64,000 nt of DNA, taken from Rhipicephalus microplus (lineage: Eukaryota > Arthropoda > Arachnida > Ixodida > Ixodidae). This document shows positions 10,333-22,879 of the stretch, piece after piece; position 1 is the first letter of the stretch; every line of letters starts with the position of its first letter. Below the pieces are notes generated by a model. That model saw only the letters and a list, made by a program, of their open reading frames with translations. It had not been told where the DNA came from and did no database searches. The stretch lies in NCBI RefSeq assembly GCF_043290135.1, contig NC_134705.1, positions 58,530,771-58,594,770 on the forward strand. The letters are read 5' to 3'. The position numbers and the translations under genes are program-made.

Positions 10333-11994
10333 CCAGGCACCCGCATGAAACTGTCTCGTTTCTGGCTCTTTGTCCGAGATGGATTACCTCTGCCGACCAT
10401 GGAGCAGTTTTCCCATGGTACCGAAACTCGAGTTATTTGGAAACCCGAATGCAAGGGTCAGTGGTTCAGCAAGTTGTTTTGTCTGCCACATTCCTTCATT
10501 CTTGTGCTCCTCCAAGACAAGATGCAAGTTCGTGACAAAGCTCGTCACCTGATATGTGATCACTCATCTGTGAAAAATTGTCTGTGAGGCTGGGGTGATA
10601 CGCTATTTCCTCTGCTTCCCTAGCGCACAAGGCGTTGTGTCCTTCTCAAACAACTTCCGGGCAGCTTCAAGACTTCTTTCAAGCCGCTGTTCTCAGCATA
10701 TGTGTCACAAAAAAAAAGGCTATCCAAAGTCTGCTTCACCGTCCTTCGTGGTGACAGGCCAGAACTTACTACAAGTGGGGCTTGACTTTTGGCACAGTAA
10801 AGCATAGGGAAATGTTTGCTGCAGTGTTTCTACATCTGAAGCATAGGGCATTGGATGGCACTATTTTGCCAATATCTGACTAGAAAATACTAAAGGTTGG
10901 ATGAATGAACCATCGTGGTTGTGTAACTCTGAGGCCCATCTGTATCATTGCTTTTCACTGCTTCTGGCTCGAACGAGTGCTGGCTTGTACACAGCAGGCT
11001 TGCCTCTTCAAGGAAGCATCTGCAACCCCAATGAGTGAAGCGCAGTCTTTTCGTCTGAAGTCGACATCTTCTTCTAACTCTTGTGTTGGCAAGGGGAGGA
11101 ACTTTGAAAAGATTGGAGTGACATTGAAAAATGCAGTTCAACGAGGGAACTCGAGTGGTGCGCCCTACCAATGCGTTTTTTTCGCTGCCAACACGTGACC
11201 AGTGGCTAGAGCTGTGCTGAATCGACTCAAAACTCAACCGTACCTTATACATCAAAACTGCTACTCGCAATGTAACTGTTGTCGCGTTTTCTCATAGTTG
11301 ATGTTCTGTGTGTGTATGTGTGTAGCTTGTAAATCTTGCCTGCTGACAGGAAACCGGGTAAGCCGTTGTTGTACGTACTCAGCCCACCATCAATTGCAGC
11401 CGAATATGCTGCATTTCTTAAGAGAGGAATGTTACGTGTCGATCTTTATTTCATCTACGTATACCATATGTCGCATCCTGCATAAAAACGCTGAATGTAG
11501 TTTGTTTCACCGTGTCGCTACAAGTCTGGCACCCGCAGGTAGTGTTGAGGTTTATGCAAGCTGGTTACTTGTCAAGGAATTTGTCATGTAGTTTTCGAAG
11601 TGGGTGCGATTGCCTTACGTTCTCAAATTAGCCAAACCCTGTCATTTAGCCACATTTCGGACTGCTTGGAATGGCATTCAAAGATCGAGGCTGATGACAG
11701 CAGATGATGTTCAAGCATTTGCAACCGAATTGTCATTTAAAACCATTTGTCCCATTCGGTTAAGCATTGCTGGTTATAACGCAAAATGAGCATTAAATAA
11801 GAGTCGTGTTTTTATTGCTGTTGTAATGAAAACTGTCCCATATTTTTTATATATACACTATTAGGCACTGGTAATGAAAAACCAATCAAAAAAAGTCTTG
11901 CATGGATCTTTAAAGGACTAATCAGATGGAAATTTTCAACATTTCTTCTTCCTGAAGATTGTGTGCAAGTGTTTGGCAAAATTAAGCACGAGTA

Positions 11995-12163
11995 CACTCA
12001 AAGCTCATTATAACAGTCAAATATGCCACAAAAGTACCTTTGTTATATCCAAAAGCTCATTATAAATGTGTATTCTAAATATTGTATGACAAAACCGTTT
12101 TTTTGTTCTTTGTTATAACCAACAATTCATTATATCCGGGTTCCTTATATTGAGGTTTCAGTG
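11995..12163. mobile_element. Short Tigger-type MITE, 169 bp
   Basis: The left end CACTCAAAGCTCATTATAAC and the inverted right end CACTGAAACCTCAATATAAG form about 20-bp inverted repeats, flanked by TA (11993-11994, 12164-12165). Internally the motif 'CATTATA(A/T)' repeats. It lies inside the candidate 3' UTR. Confidence 0.6.
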
Positions 12164-12632
12164 TAGTTTAGCTGGCTTTTCGGAAGTGTGCAATCTGGTA
12201 TATTTTGTAGAATCAAGTTATTGGTATATCAAGTTATTGGATTGGTATATCTATTCGTTTAAGCTCCAGGGCTCTCTGAAATTTCAAGCTTAAAATGTTA
12301 TTCAGAATGTCTTTTTTCCCCATCAACATTCCATTGTATTATCAACTGTGCCAATGAAAGTGCCGCAGCCTTGCATGTTCAACAACTGAGACTGTCCATA
12401 ATGCTCTTCACCATTGCTCTTTGCTCACCGTGTGTCAACTTTAGCTAGTATGTCTAATGACTGTCTTGAATGAGATGCTTTTACAACTCAGAAGACCTTA
12501 TTTTAAACAATTCTTCTGCACATTGTCCCTGCTGTTGCTCTGTATCATGGTATTAAATTCACCACTGAACTCAGTCATCTGTTGCCCTTAGTTGATATTT
12601 TCATTCCTGATAACCGTCGCTTGTCTTTCTTC

Positions 12633-12638
12633 AATAAA
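12633..12638 (+). terminator. Candidate poly(A) signal AATAAA
   Basis: First canonical AATAAA on the + strand downstream of the stop at 10332. Transcript data would be needed to assign it. Such hexamers are common by chance in AT-rich DNA. Confidence 0.25.
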
Positions 12639-15600
12639 AATAACTGCTCCAGCGACGATCAGTGAAGTAGAATTAAACCAAACATGATATTTTATCGTTT
12701 GCATGATGAAACACTGGAAACACAGCTTTCTGATTGCATGTGCCAGTGATGAAGTATACTTGCTATAACATTTAGAAACCAAGGCATGACATCTGGCTTG
12801 TAAAGGTCAGCTAAATGGCGTTGCACTGTTACTTAAGGTGGCAGCAAAGCTCTCTTTCAGGGCAAGAGATTGTCCCAGTCTGATGTGCAAACTTGGACAA
12901 GAGTTGGAGATTAGGAGAATCTGTCAGTAGGGTCAAAGTGCTGTATTGAATGCAATGCAGTGTGCTTCCTAATTTTTTTGGCTGTGACATACATGAAAAA
13001 TAATTGTTATATTCGTGCAGATGTATTAATAGGTGAAATTACCCTCGTGAGATTTTTATGCCTGAATTCTGCTTCTAGTGTTTTTCTCTGCAAGCATGGT
13101 GAGCACTCCTGCTGCTTAGAGTTTGGCGTGGTCCCCATTTTCACTTAGCTAACAGTACCTCGAAGCATGTTCTTGATGTTGTACAGTTGTAATTGTTTGT
13201 CTCTACTGAACTTTGCTAACTTGTTCTTTTGTTTGGAGTTCACTTTGACTATTTAGAGTTCCCCATGCATGAAGCTGTAGCAAGAAGTCAGTATTTAGGG
13301 GCCTAGCATGATGCTTCTCAACCTTGTCACTCATTCCTACGATCTATAAAAAGGGTGTGCTTCTTGTTCTGATACCGAATGAGCACCTTCTTCCTTCAGT
13401 ATCACTGATGATGCATTCTTCTTCCCTGAGTGATTTCATGAAAAAACTGTGATCTATACGAACTGTAGCCTTTCCTTTCTTTTACCCAGAGTGAAAACGC
13501 AGTAAGTTTCTCAAAAATGTCGAAGGGCATTTGGGGCATTGTGATTCTCCTACTTTGAAAATGTCACCCAGCCTGTGAAAGTGCATTTTAATGAATTTCG
13601 CAGTTCTAGCACTCTGCATAGTGTGTCCGCGTTTTTGTGCCAAGGATATTTGCATTGTGGTCGTTCCCTCGGAAGAGTCGTTCTTTTCTTCTTGTGCTCA
13701 TGGTAGCTCCCCACAAGGCCGTTCGCTCGTGCTTGTTTATCAAGCCGTATGTAGTTTGCAGCAATGGTATAACTTTGCATGCATGCGCAGGGTTGTTTGC
13801 TGTCACTTTCATGTGAATTGTTCATTTCCTCACGCGAACACGCTCATCAAAAGTGTCTTCAAACCTTGGATGTCATGCACATTAACCACTTCAAGACACA
13901 AGGAGAATCACGTGCTCAAGGTTTTCGTTGTTTCTGTTATTCATAACTGTGCTCTCTCCTCTTTTATGTTTCTATTTATGTTCTGAATTTTTTTTGCCAT
14001 TGTGCGACTCGAAAACAATGCTGCCATTTTGCTGTCCTCTTTAATGTGGATCCTGCAACCAGGACAGAAATGAAGCCAGCACGTCGTGCTCAATGTACTC
14101 AGGTTTTCTCCTGCTTGTTCTTTGATCTCGGCAGCATTGACTTGTCCTTGAATCTTTCACTCTAACTCTGAACAGAGGACATGGGCCGTGTGACTATCGC
14201 AGGTCTGTTGCTGATGTTTTCACTGCAATTGTCGGATTCATTCACCGCTCATTCAGGAAATAGGTGTGTTCTTACGCATCTATGTTTCACAGAGGGATTA
14301 ACATTATGAATCCTGTAACATCATGAAAACCGTGTGGTTTTAATTTAAGCATCACCTGTCGAATCGAGCTAATGATGCCGAGTACTTTTTACAGGATGGA
14401 AGTGGTTGGTCAGAAATGACAATCTGTTTAACGAATGCTTGATAGGTGTTGTGTGTATGGCTTGCTAGTTTCTTGGTTGGCCACTGTTAAGTTATTTAAT
14501 GAGTGTTCAATCGAATTACTTGCTGGCGCATAAGATGGTCAGTGGTGCTGCGTAATGGGGCAGCTGGCATATTTGGACAGGACTCGGTGCGCGACATCTC
14601 TCTGTGAGGTTTCCTTGGGGTTTCATCGAAACTAAGTTCTATGTTGCTGAAGTGCTGCACATTTGTTTGGAACACAAGTGTTTCATGCCTTGTTGACCTC
14701 CTCTAACGATGTCAAAGAGTGTCATTCCGCTTTCCAAAAGAGTCTTTTTGCTCAGCCTGATATTTTGCCCTCCTGTATGTTTTCGTGTGAGATGCAGGCA
14801 TGTCACGAGTGTCACATGGCAGCTCTCTGTGCAACTCGTAGCCACGCAACTCCAGATAACTCGCACCCAGTGCTCTCGCTGTATCAGCCAGTGTCTTCCC
14901 GTGCACGGTGCCGAGACAGTTGTTTCTTATGTTGGCTGCGCACAACGTTGTGAAGCTTTCGTGAAGCAGCCGTCTTTTTTGACATGTGCAATTGCTGCAT
15001 TGTTAGCAAGACAATATGAGTAGTGCATTTGCTTGATGCAGCAGCCTAACGTGTGTGTTTGAACCATTCCTTTTTTTTTCTTGACCTCAAGACAGAAGCG
15101 TCACCTCTGCAAGTGTAAACATTTTGTTGTTTTACTTCAAATCCTCATTTAACCACATCTTTTCAGTTATATACTTCTTGTACAGTACCTCAAGCTCTTT
15201 TATTCACTACGAATTTTTATGAGCGTTCATTTTTATAGCGCCACCTTCATCTGACATTGTAGGTTGTCTGCATTTGTGTGTTTGAGAGTGTCCTTTTCTT
15301 TTATTTGCTGCTGCTGTTTGCGCATTAAGAATGTTAGACGAAAATGCCTCCCGTATTTCCCCGTTCCCTGCAGATTTCCTTTTTTTTTTGTTGAAAAGCA
15401 ATAATAAAAGTAGCCAAAGATGCGTTCGAAAGATCACTCATTGCTGCATTTACTGTGAACTGTGCTGCAATGAGCAAACAGTATGCTCTGTGACTGAGCT
15501 GTTGTGCCACCACTGAATATGTGCATACAGCTTTCTGCTTGTATGGTGACTCAATCCTTTAGCTGTGGGAGCAGGATGGTGGGGGAGGGAGTTAGTGATT

Positions 15601-15682
15601 AAAATGTGCTACACTTAATCCATCATTTGTTGATATAAAGGGAACCTTTATTTCTAAGCATTTCAGCATTGCTAAACATGGA

Positions 15683-15731
15683 TATTCAAAGGCTTTGCTT
15701 GGGTACCTTACCCGAGTAAAGCCTTTGAATA
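15683..15731. repeat. Short hairpin, ~22-bp arms
   Basis: TATTCAAAGGCTTTGCTTGG followed by GTA, a short spacer, then TACCCGAGTAAAGCCTTTGA and ATA forms a near-perfect hairpin with two mismatches. It lies at the edge of the repeat-poor tract, just before the 15878 MITE. Confidence 0.6.
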
Positions 15732-15877
15732 AGGTGTGGAAAAGTTATCCGTGTACCATTTAACCCAGTCATAAACTTCATTGCTTGTAAAGCCCAAAAT
15801 AACCGCTAAAGTGCTAAACAAGCTGACGTAATACTGGCAATGTATAGCTGCAATGAGAGAAGGAATCTCTGCATTAA

Positions 15878-16399
15878 CCCGTTCCGACGCTATGTACACA
15901 CTTGTCCACACCACTCGTTTTCGTTATTTGCATAAAATAGAGGCTAAGAAAGAGCAAGATATATTGTACATTAGATTAATTGAACCACCTGCATGATTAA
16001 TTTGTCTTCATTTAACCTCATTTTGCAGTGTACTGATACATATGATCACTTTTATGAAGGCACTAACCGCGTTTGACGAGTTGTGCGATGTGCCGCTTCC
16101 TGCAAGCAATGTGAAAAGGAGAAATTTTCCTTACTCAAAATTGACATAACCAAAAATAAATTTACACTATATTTCTACCCTGAGACTAGATTCTATTTAT
16201 GCCAAAAGTAAGAATCAATGACTTCAGGATAAAGAGATATTTAATTGCAACTTAATTATTACTAGCTACTATGACAAAAATAGATTCAACAACAATCATC
16301 TCGTTATTTTTGTTGCAATAGAATATTGAGTACTTTGAAGTAACATAGTGATTTGACACATTTACAGACATTTCTTAATATAGCTAGAGTCTGAAAGGG
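15878..16399. mobile_element. TTAA-flanked MITE, 522 bp
   Basis: The left end CCCGTTCCGACGCTA and the inverted right end CCCTTTCAGACTCTA match at 12 of 15 positions. TTAA flanks both sides (15874-15877, 16400-16403). CCC...GGG ends with TTAA duplications are typical of piggyBac-type non-autonomous elements. The interior is AT-rich and non-coding. Confidence 0.5.
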
Positions 16400-16779
16400 T
16401 TAAATTCTTGCACGGAGGCGATCGTCATGGTCGGTGATGGTGTGCGGCAGGCAGGTTTTCTACCACTTGGCCACACGTCTCCTTGAATATACAGAGAAAA
16501 GAACTTCCTCTGCTTGGAAATGCAGGGAAAATGACTTGGATGTTTTACAAACACACCTGTCCTATATGCAGGCTTCACGCAATAATATTGTGTGAGACAA
16601 GCATTCATTGCCATGGGGTGTCGGAACATGTAATTATCATAATGACTTGATGGTTTAAAGCTGGCAAACCGTTACAGAAAACACACATGTTCCTGTGCAT
16701 ATTCCTTTAAGACTACGTAGTGGGTGTTAGCAAGTTCAAAAACATATTACGCGCATAATTTCTGGGTTTTGTATACTTG

Positions 16780-19235
16780 AGGACAGGGGCAAAGGCCAAA
16801 GAGGAAAACCAAGAAATTGTGCAGTGCATAGAAAATGACATTGACGAAGAGTGCGAGGTAATTATATTAGGAGATATGAATGTGCACATAGAAGATATGG
16901 ATAGATATACTGACTCAACAGGCAGAATGCTAATGTATATGTGTGAAAAGAATGATTTAATGATTTGCAACAGTACCGAGAATTGCGAAGGGCAGATAAC
17001 GTGGGAGGTGGGAAGGCTACAACCGACGATAGACTACGCAATGATGTAGTCTATCGTCGTATGATCGGCTAAGGGTGATGAACATAGATGAATACGGGTC
17101 CAGAAGCTTCGGCAGTGATCAAAAACGTATCAAGCTGAGTTTTGGAAGAAAAATGAAAATGGAAAAGAGGCATTTAGGGGAACCACACGGTAATATTTAT
17201 TGAGAAAGGCAAGTAGAAATAGCAACAAAAGAGATTGATAAAAAAAGCACCGAGGACACTAAAACAAAAGTAGACGTACACAAATCCAGCTCGATTGTTT
17301 GAGTTAGAACTTGCTAAGGTACGAGTCAAGTCAGCCGGGAAAAGGAGACACACCCGAAATCTGGTGGGATGAGGAAGTTAAGACAGCCATAGTAAGACGT
17401 CAGGAAGCCTCCAGGGAACACAGGTATGCAAAAAAGAGGAGTGTACTGGAAGATGGTCAAAAGAAAATGGGACAACTTCTCCAACTGTAGAAGGGAAGCG
17501 TCCGATCTTATCAGCGATAAGATTAAAAGAAATGGGGCCCAATGGATGGCGGAAGTAAACAAAAAGGATAGAAATGAAGCTGCAAAGTTTTGGAACCATC
17601 TAAATTCTCTGAGTAATAAGACAGGTATAGAAGAGAGGTTTATAACTACAGTTCAAGGGGTCAGACAAGAAGGGGATGAGGTAATGGAATGTATAAAAAC
17701 AATGACAGAAAAATTTAAACACCAAGAAAACGATGCATGCACCGTACCAGATGAGGATGGACCAATTAGCTCAGTGGCTCCTCTGAGACAACGAGAGTGG
17801 GAAAGGGCGGAGAAAGCACATCAAAAGGCCCTGACGGCATCCCAATCATGCTAATAAAGAAACTAGGACCAAACTCTAAACAAACATTAAGAGACGCAGC
17901 GAGCAAAGCAATAATGGATGGTGAAGCTCCCAATGGGGGGAAACTAAGCATGATGAGCACGATCTATAAAGGAAAGGGGGACAACGCCAATTTAAACAAC
18001 TACCGTCCTATAACAGTAACATCAGTAGTTTACAGGCTGGCGATGCAGATAGTAAAAGAAAGACTACAGACATGGGTGGAGAATGGGGTGTGCTGGGAGA
18101 ACTACAAAATAGGTTCCGTAAACTAAGGACGTTTGAGGACAATCTGTCACCATTGATGTAGTGTATTGAAATAGCAGAAAAAGAACACAGGCCCCTGTGG
18201 CTGGCATTTCTAGATATCAAGGGAGCTTACGATATCGTCATTCAAGGGGACTTGTAGGGAATACTGGACACACTATGTGTGGAAGATGGCGTCACTAATC
18301 TTTTAAACGATATCTATAAAAGTGACAAGGTAGTTATAAAATGGGAAAAACGGGTATCTGAGCCCACAGAGATAAAACGGGGGCTTAGGGGTGTCCTCTG
18401 TCACCCTTGTTATTCATGATGTACCTACAAGGATTAGTGACCAAATGAGAGGGGAGTGGAGCTGGCTTTAGCCTCTCTTGCGTCAAACAAGGAAAACTAA
18501 TTGAACAGGCACTACCAGCATTGATTTACGCAGATGATATAGTGCTAATAGCCGACAACAAGGAAGATTTGCACAGATTGATAGACATCTGGGGTGATGC
18601 GGGAGATAGGTTAGATTTGAGATTCAGTAAGAAAGAATAAGCCGTCATGATTTTTAATGATAATGAAGGTAGTGAGCTTAGGATGCAGGAGGTCACGCTA
18701 GAGATAACGCATAAATACAAATATCTGGGTGTACGGATAAATAACGGGACGGAGTACCTAAGGGAACAGGAAATATACGTAACGACTAAAGGTAACAGGA
18801 ATGATTGATTTGATTGATATGTGAGGTTTAACGTCCCAAAATCACCATATGATTATGAGAGACGCCGTAGTGGAGGGCTCCAGAAATTTCGACTACCTGG
18901 TGTTCTTTTACGTGCACCCGAATCTGAGCACACGGGCCTACAACATTTCTGCCTCCATCGAAAATGCAGCCGAGTACCTTAGCCACTAGACTACCGCGGC
19001 GGGGATTAACAGGAATGCCGCGGTGATGAAAAACAGGGCACTATGGAATTACGATAGTTATGATGTTGTGAGAGGAATTTGGAAAGGGGTCATGGTTCCT
19101 GGTCTTATAATCGGCAATGCGGGCTTGTGCATGAGATCAAAGGTTCAATCAAGATTAGAAATTAGGCAACGTGACATAGGTATGCTTGCTTTAGGAGCTC
19201 ACGGGAATACACAAAATCAGGGAGTACAAGGTGCA
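16780..19235 (+). mobile_element. Decayed non-LTR retrotransposon (LINE A)
   Basis: The + strand encodes fragments of an endonuclease/reverse transcriptase in several frames. These are the endonuclease block with LGDMNVHIEDMDRYTD and ITWEVGRLQPTIDY (16800-17045), a linker (17426-17700), RT start NYRPITVTSVVYRLAMQI (17990-18060), FLDIKGAYD near 18210, the catalytic box YADDIVLIADN (about 18525-18560) and the thumb KYKYLGVRINNG (18715-18745). After a nested SINE (18804-19006) the frame resumes with AAVMKNRALWNYDSYDVVRG and WKGVMVPG. Multiple stops and frameshifts make it inactive. The clade is not resolved by eye. A second copy of the same family lies inverted at 22880-23420. Confidence 0.75.
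18804..19006 (-). mobile_element. tRNA-derived SINE (Ruka-like), nested in LINE A
   Basis: On the minus strand it begins CCCCGCCGCGGTAGTCTAGT (A-box) and continues with GGTACTCGG. The B-box part is deleted. It then has the family body with GGCAGAAATGTTGTAGGCCC and GTGGTGATTTTGGGACGTTAA, and ends in an ATCAA-type tail. An 11-bp duplication TAACAGGAATG flanks it (18793-18803, 19007-19017), and the LINE coding frame is continuous across one copy. The SINE is therefore younger than the LINE copy. Confidence 0.85.
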
Positions 19236-20201
19236 ATTTTATTCCCTGTGAACCCCGAACATTGCATAGATGTGTATGGTACGTTTCATTTAGACATTTA
19301 ACACCTCTCATAGAGGTGTCACTTAGGTCCTGAATATGTGAAATCAACGTTGATTGTTCTGTCAAACGACCCGCGAGTCTACGCTAAAAACAATGTTGCA
19401 GATACGTTAACGCTGTACATTCGACACACTATGTGGATGTTCATAATGAGAAGAAATGAGTGAAAAATATGTTACCTAGACATATGTTGAACACATTTCC
19501 TAGAAGGCACAATCATGTGTACATTAAGGTGTGTGTGTGTGTACATATATATACGAAAACTTGAAAGTTGGATGAAAAATTTTATTGCACAACTTCTGTT
19601 GAACACAAATCAAAGTAAAGCAACACGCAGCTCGTCCCTTGGTCAAAGCCGGGTCTCAACAAACAGTAAATAAGTCATCGTGGCCAAGTTGACGCCATCA
19701 GTGCGCGTGGAAGGAGGTTGGTCAAGCGTAGGAAAAGTGCGAGAACTGGTTTGGGGGGGTGTCAAAAAAAAAAAAAAAAAAAAGTCGGAGCCTGTTGACT
19801 GGCTATAGTGAACTAGAACCAAGGTCCTAGTGGTGCGAACGGAGGAGCTTTGCAACGCAGCGGCTGAGGCAGAATGCGCCGCAAGGATCGCGGCTGTACC
19901 TTTCTCTAGTGCTCCGCTTTTTTTCTCGTTTTCTTTTTTTTTTCAGAGGAAAGATGGAGGTTATTCAGTGCTGGAGCGGTGAAACGACGTGAGCCGGTGC
20001 CTTTTCCGGTGAGTCAGCGTCTCTACCGCGTCTTGAAATACGGCAGCCGCGCCGTGATGAATTACCAACTAGCCCAATCCTACACTTTACTTCCGTATTA
20101 GACGCCATTATATTGATCTCAAAACACACAATAAAAAATTCCATATCACTACAGATGCCAAAGCGACGCCGCCGCAAATGCACGTCCTTATCCGAAATTG
20201 G
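19236..20201. other. Non-coding stretch
   Basis: Contains simple-sequence bits (GT repeat near 19530, A-run at 19768-19786, T-run near 19935) and no supported gene. Confidence 0.5.
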
Positions 20202-20988
20202 AAAAAAAATGGCAGCATATCCACGAGGTGAATGATGGAGAGTGGGCCAAAGCATCCGTCCGTCCATTCGTTCTCGCTTCCGTCTGTCCATGCGTCCATC
20301 TGTGTGACCGTCCATGCGTCCATTCGCCCATCCGTGCGTGCGTCTGTTCGTGCGTTTACACGTCCATCCGTGCGTCCATCCCTGCGTTCGTCCATGCATC
20401 CGCCCCTGCGTCCGTCCATGCATCCATCCGTCCGTGCAGCCATCCATGCGTCCATCCATGCATATCTGTCTGTGTCTCCGTTCATCCATCTAGTCAACAC
20501 TCCAAATACCACCATCTCACATCTTTTCATCAAATTTCCGCATATAGAAGCACCGCCATCCAGCGGACATTCTAAGGACTAAACGAGAGGTGGCACACGC
20601 ACACTTTCTTACGGCTTGCGCGTCGTGTCTACTTCCCACCTTTAACCACCTCGAGTTCATGGTATATACTAGTTCACTGTATTCATGGCACTACGGCCCA
20701 ACACTCGCTAAACCTTTCTGAAACCAAGAAGGTTACGCCCAGCGAGTATAAGCTAGCAACCCTTTCTGGTCAGATAGTGCTCAATTTACATGCCAATGGC
20801 TGCTAATGGGGAATAGGAGACAGGATAATTCGGCTTTTAGTTAACGCGCACGCTGAGAAATTTTTATTGTTCAACGCACAGGAGAAATCTCCCACCGGCA
20901 CCACCTTGCAGGTCAAAGCGTAAGACATGTTACGCACTACTACGAGGGACAAACGGGTGCCGCTATAAGGAGCTTTGCCCCTGAAAAA
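20202..20988 (+). repeat. Composite tick repeat 'CCATCCG', copy A
   Basis: Starts at an A-run plus ATGGCAGCATATCCACGAGG and ends AGGAGCTTTGCCCCTGAAAA. A minisatellite core made of CGTCCAT and CCGTGCGTC units occupies about 20250-20490. It is followed by unique family sequence (GAGGTGGCACACGCACACTT, CTCGAGTTCATGGTATATAC, GGTTACGCCCAGCGAGTATA). Related copies lie at 34029-34824 (+), 62388-63110 (-), 57413-57630, 59423-59475 and 60115-60355. The repetitive reading frames here are by-products of the minisatellite. Confidence 0.7.
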
Positions 20989-21426
20989 ATTCGGCAGATC
21001 CCACGTACCTGGGAATCCACGTGATGCGAAGCATTCGGAGGAAACGTGACCATGTTGCAATTTTTTTTATTGAGCGACACGTCATGAAATGACGCTAAAC
21101 ATATTTACAAATGTTGCACGCACAGACATATGTTGAAGAGTTAGAGATGTTCATATAACCAGTTGTTTGCACTTACACGACGATGTCAACTGGAACATGC
21201 ACATTAGCAACACCAGAGGCTGATATCAGTGAAGCGATGATGCTTGCGAAGATGCTGGCCCCGGACACTGCTACATAAATGAACTTCAGCGCAAAGCAAC
21301 TAACCACATCTGACGTTAACCCGACAAGACGGCTGTATCAAAATATTACATATGTAATGTTTAAAAAAGTGGGTAGGCAGCGCTGCAACCCCTACTAACG
21401 TTTCACGAAGCGTCTATTTGAAAAGT
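20989..21426. other. Non-coding stretch with repeat edge
   Basis: The first 70 bases (CAGATCCCACGTACCTGGGA and following) match a motif also seen near 31880 and, inverted, near 51100. The rest shows nothing recognisable. Confidence 0.45.
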
Positions 21427-21720
21427 GGTTCCGGGACCTGGCGTAGCTATGTGGTAAAATGCTTTATTGGTCCCCAGAATGCTTGGGTTTGATTCCAGCT
21501 GGAACTTGTCGGGTCGACGCTACCGACGTCGGGCATTTCTTCCCACTCGCGCGCTAAAATTGCCCATGTGTGTTCTCGTCGTTCCTGGGTAGATCACCTG
21601 TGGCACATAGCCGCCCATGGGTATGTGCCACTGTCTGGCGGGAAGTGGTTCCCGACGTACGCGACGGGATTGTGACATTCTTGATGTATTGACGAGCGCG
21701 TCATTATCGTCAAATCATCT
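21427..21720 (+). repeat. tRNA-derived SINE of a second family
   Basis: The + strand shows an A-box-like TGGCGTAGCTATGTGGTAAA and a B-box GGGTTTGATTCCAGCTGG with tRNA-like spacing. A body of about 200 bp follows (GTCGGGTCGACGCTACCGAC, GCCGCCCATGGGTATGTGCC), ending near the GATA microsatellite. The body is unrelated to the Ruka-like copies. The boundaries are approximate. Confidence 0.5.
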
Positions 21721-21793
21721 TATCCTCCCATGCTAATTTTTAGCTCATGCCAAGTCATGGGGGTGACCACGAGAGCACCTAAAAGTAAGCGGT

Positions 21794-21996
<203 letters not shown>

Positions 21997-22301
21997 ACGC
22001 TCAAACTCGCCGAAGTTCATTAAGAAATGTTTCGCCTTTAAAACGAGCATCCATGCACATTTACTTTGTAGTGTCCGTCACCGTCAAACTCACGTATTTT
22101 TGCATGGCTCTTCCAGAAGGTGTAGTGAAAATCACCTCGCACGTGTCCTCCCGTGCATGCAGGTGCTCTTGAAGCTCGTCGAAGCGAACGACATGCACCT
22201 TCTCTATATTAAATGCGCGTTGGCCATTCGCACCAACTATGCGCACGTAGCCTGGAAGCCATCCTAATGGCAGGCAGCGTCCGCATAGCTGTAGAACCTA
22301 G

Positions 22302-22379
22302 TGGCAGCAGAAAACACAGGACCAGGTCAATTGGCGGAACATGGGAGAGGCACTTGCGCTGCATTGGGTGTAGTCAGGT

Positions 22380-22417
<38 letters not shown>
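22302..22417 (+). mobile_element. RTE-type LINE 3' end with (GAT)n tail
   Basis: Reads GTGGCAGCAGAAAACACAGG and ACATGGGAGAGGCACTTGCG, then TGGGTGTAGTCAGGTTGATG and a (GAT)12 tail (22381-22417). The inverted copy at 55571-55690 carries the same order (TGGCAGCACAGAACATGGGT, GAGGCCTTTGCCCTGCAGTG, GGTGTAGTCAAGCTGATGAT) attached to RTE-type RT sequence. This identifies the fragment as a 5'-truncated RTE tail. Confidence 0.65.
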
Positions 22418-22490
22418 TGCACTTCGTCAATGCGCTGGATGACAACGATGAACTGTTATGGCTAGCCCTTTGTGATGAGTTGGGAGTATT

Positions 22491-22669
22491 TGACGATTCA
22501 CTGGTTACGCCAGTCGTACACTCTTAAGTCAGGTGCCGGATAACGAACGGCACATAGGCGGCGCGCTCCTGCGTACTGATTGACGATTCACTGGTTACGC
22601 CAGTCGTACACTCTAAGTCAGGTGCCGGATAACGAACGGCACATAGGCGGCGCGCTCCTGCGTACTGAC
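22491..22669 (+). repeat. Tandem duplication, two ~90-bp units
   Basis: 22491-22580 and 22581-22669 are identical apart from a one-base deletion in the second unit (CTCTTAAG versus CTCTAAG) and the last base. Each unit starts TGACGATTCACTGGTTACGC. This near-identity indicates a very recent duplication. Confidence 0.9.
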
Positions 22670-22879
22670 TGAAATACTGCCTATAGGAAGCCCAGCAATA
22701 AAAAATACCCGTGACATCCGCGCAGCACGGAAGTCACGCATACAGCTGGTAAGAGCAGGCGCAAAAAGAAAAAAAAAGAAAAAGTGGGAGAGCCGCCGTC
22801 TCCGTCGCGCCAGCCTGACGCCAGGAGCCGGCATCAACTTACGCAGAACCGTTCAGCCATATCATTTTGTACTCCCTGA
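22670..22879. other. Non-coding spacer with A/G-rich tract
   Basis: An A/G-rich tract at 22761-22783, followed by GC-rich sequence resembling that near 24110. No gene is supported. Confidence 0.4.

Larger units (their letters stand above)
10333..15560 (+). other. Repeat-poor AT-rich tract, candidate long 3' UTR
   Basis: This is the longest repeat-poor stretch in the window. It directly follows the stop codon at 10330-10332. No coding exon is recognisable. The first plain AATAAA after the stop is at 12633-12638; others occur near 15404. A 169-bp MITE lies at 11995-12163. The UTR extent is inference. Confidence 0.35.

Noticed and set aside
20108..20582. Long frames on both strands rich in SVRPS/DGRMDG repeats (also at 33963-34530 and 62630-63145)
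   Set aside because: They are translations of the CATCCGTGCGTC minisatellite core of the composite repeat, with all frames open because of the repeat.
22213..22527. Frame with a poly-Asp tract followed by DDNDELLWLALCDEL
   Set aside because: The Asp run is the (GAT)n tail of an RTE fragment, and the frame crosses a retrotransposon end. No splice or homology support.
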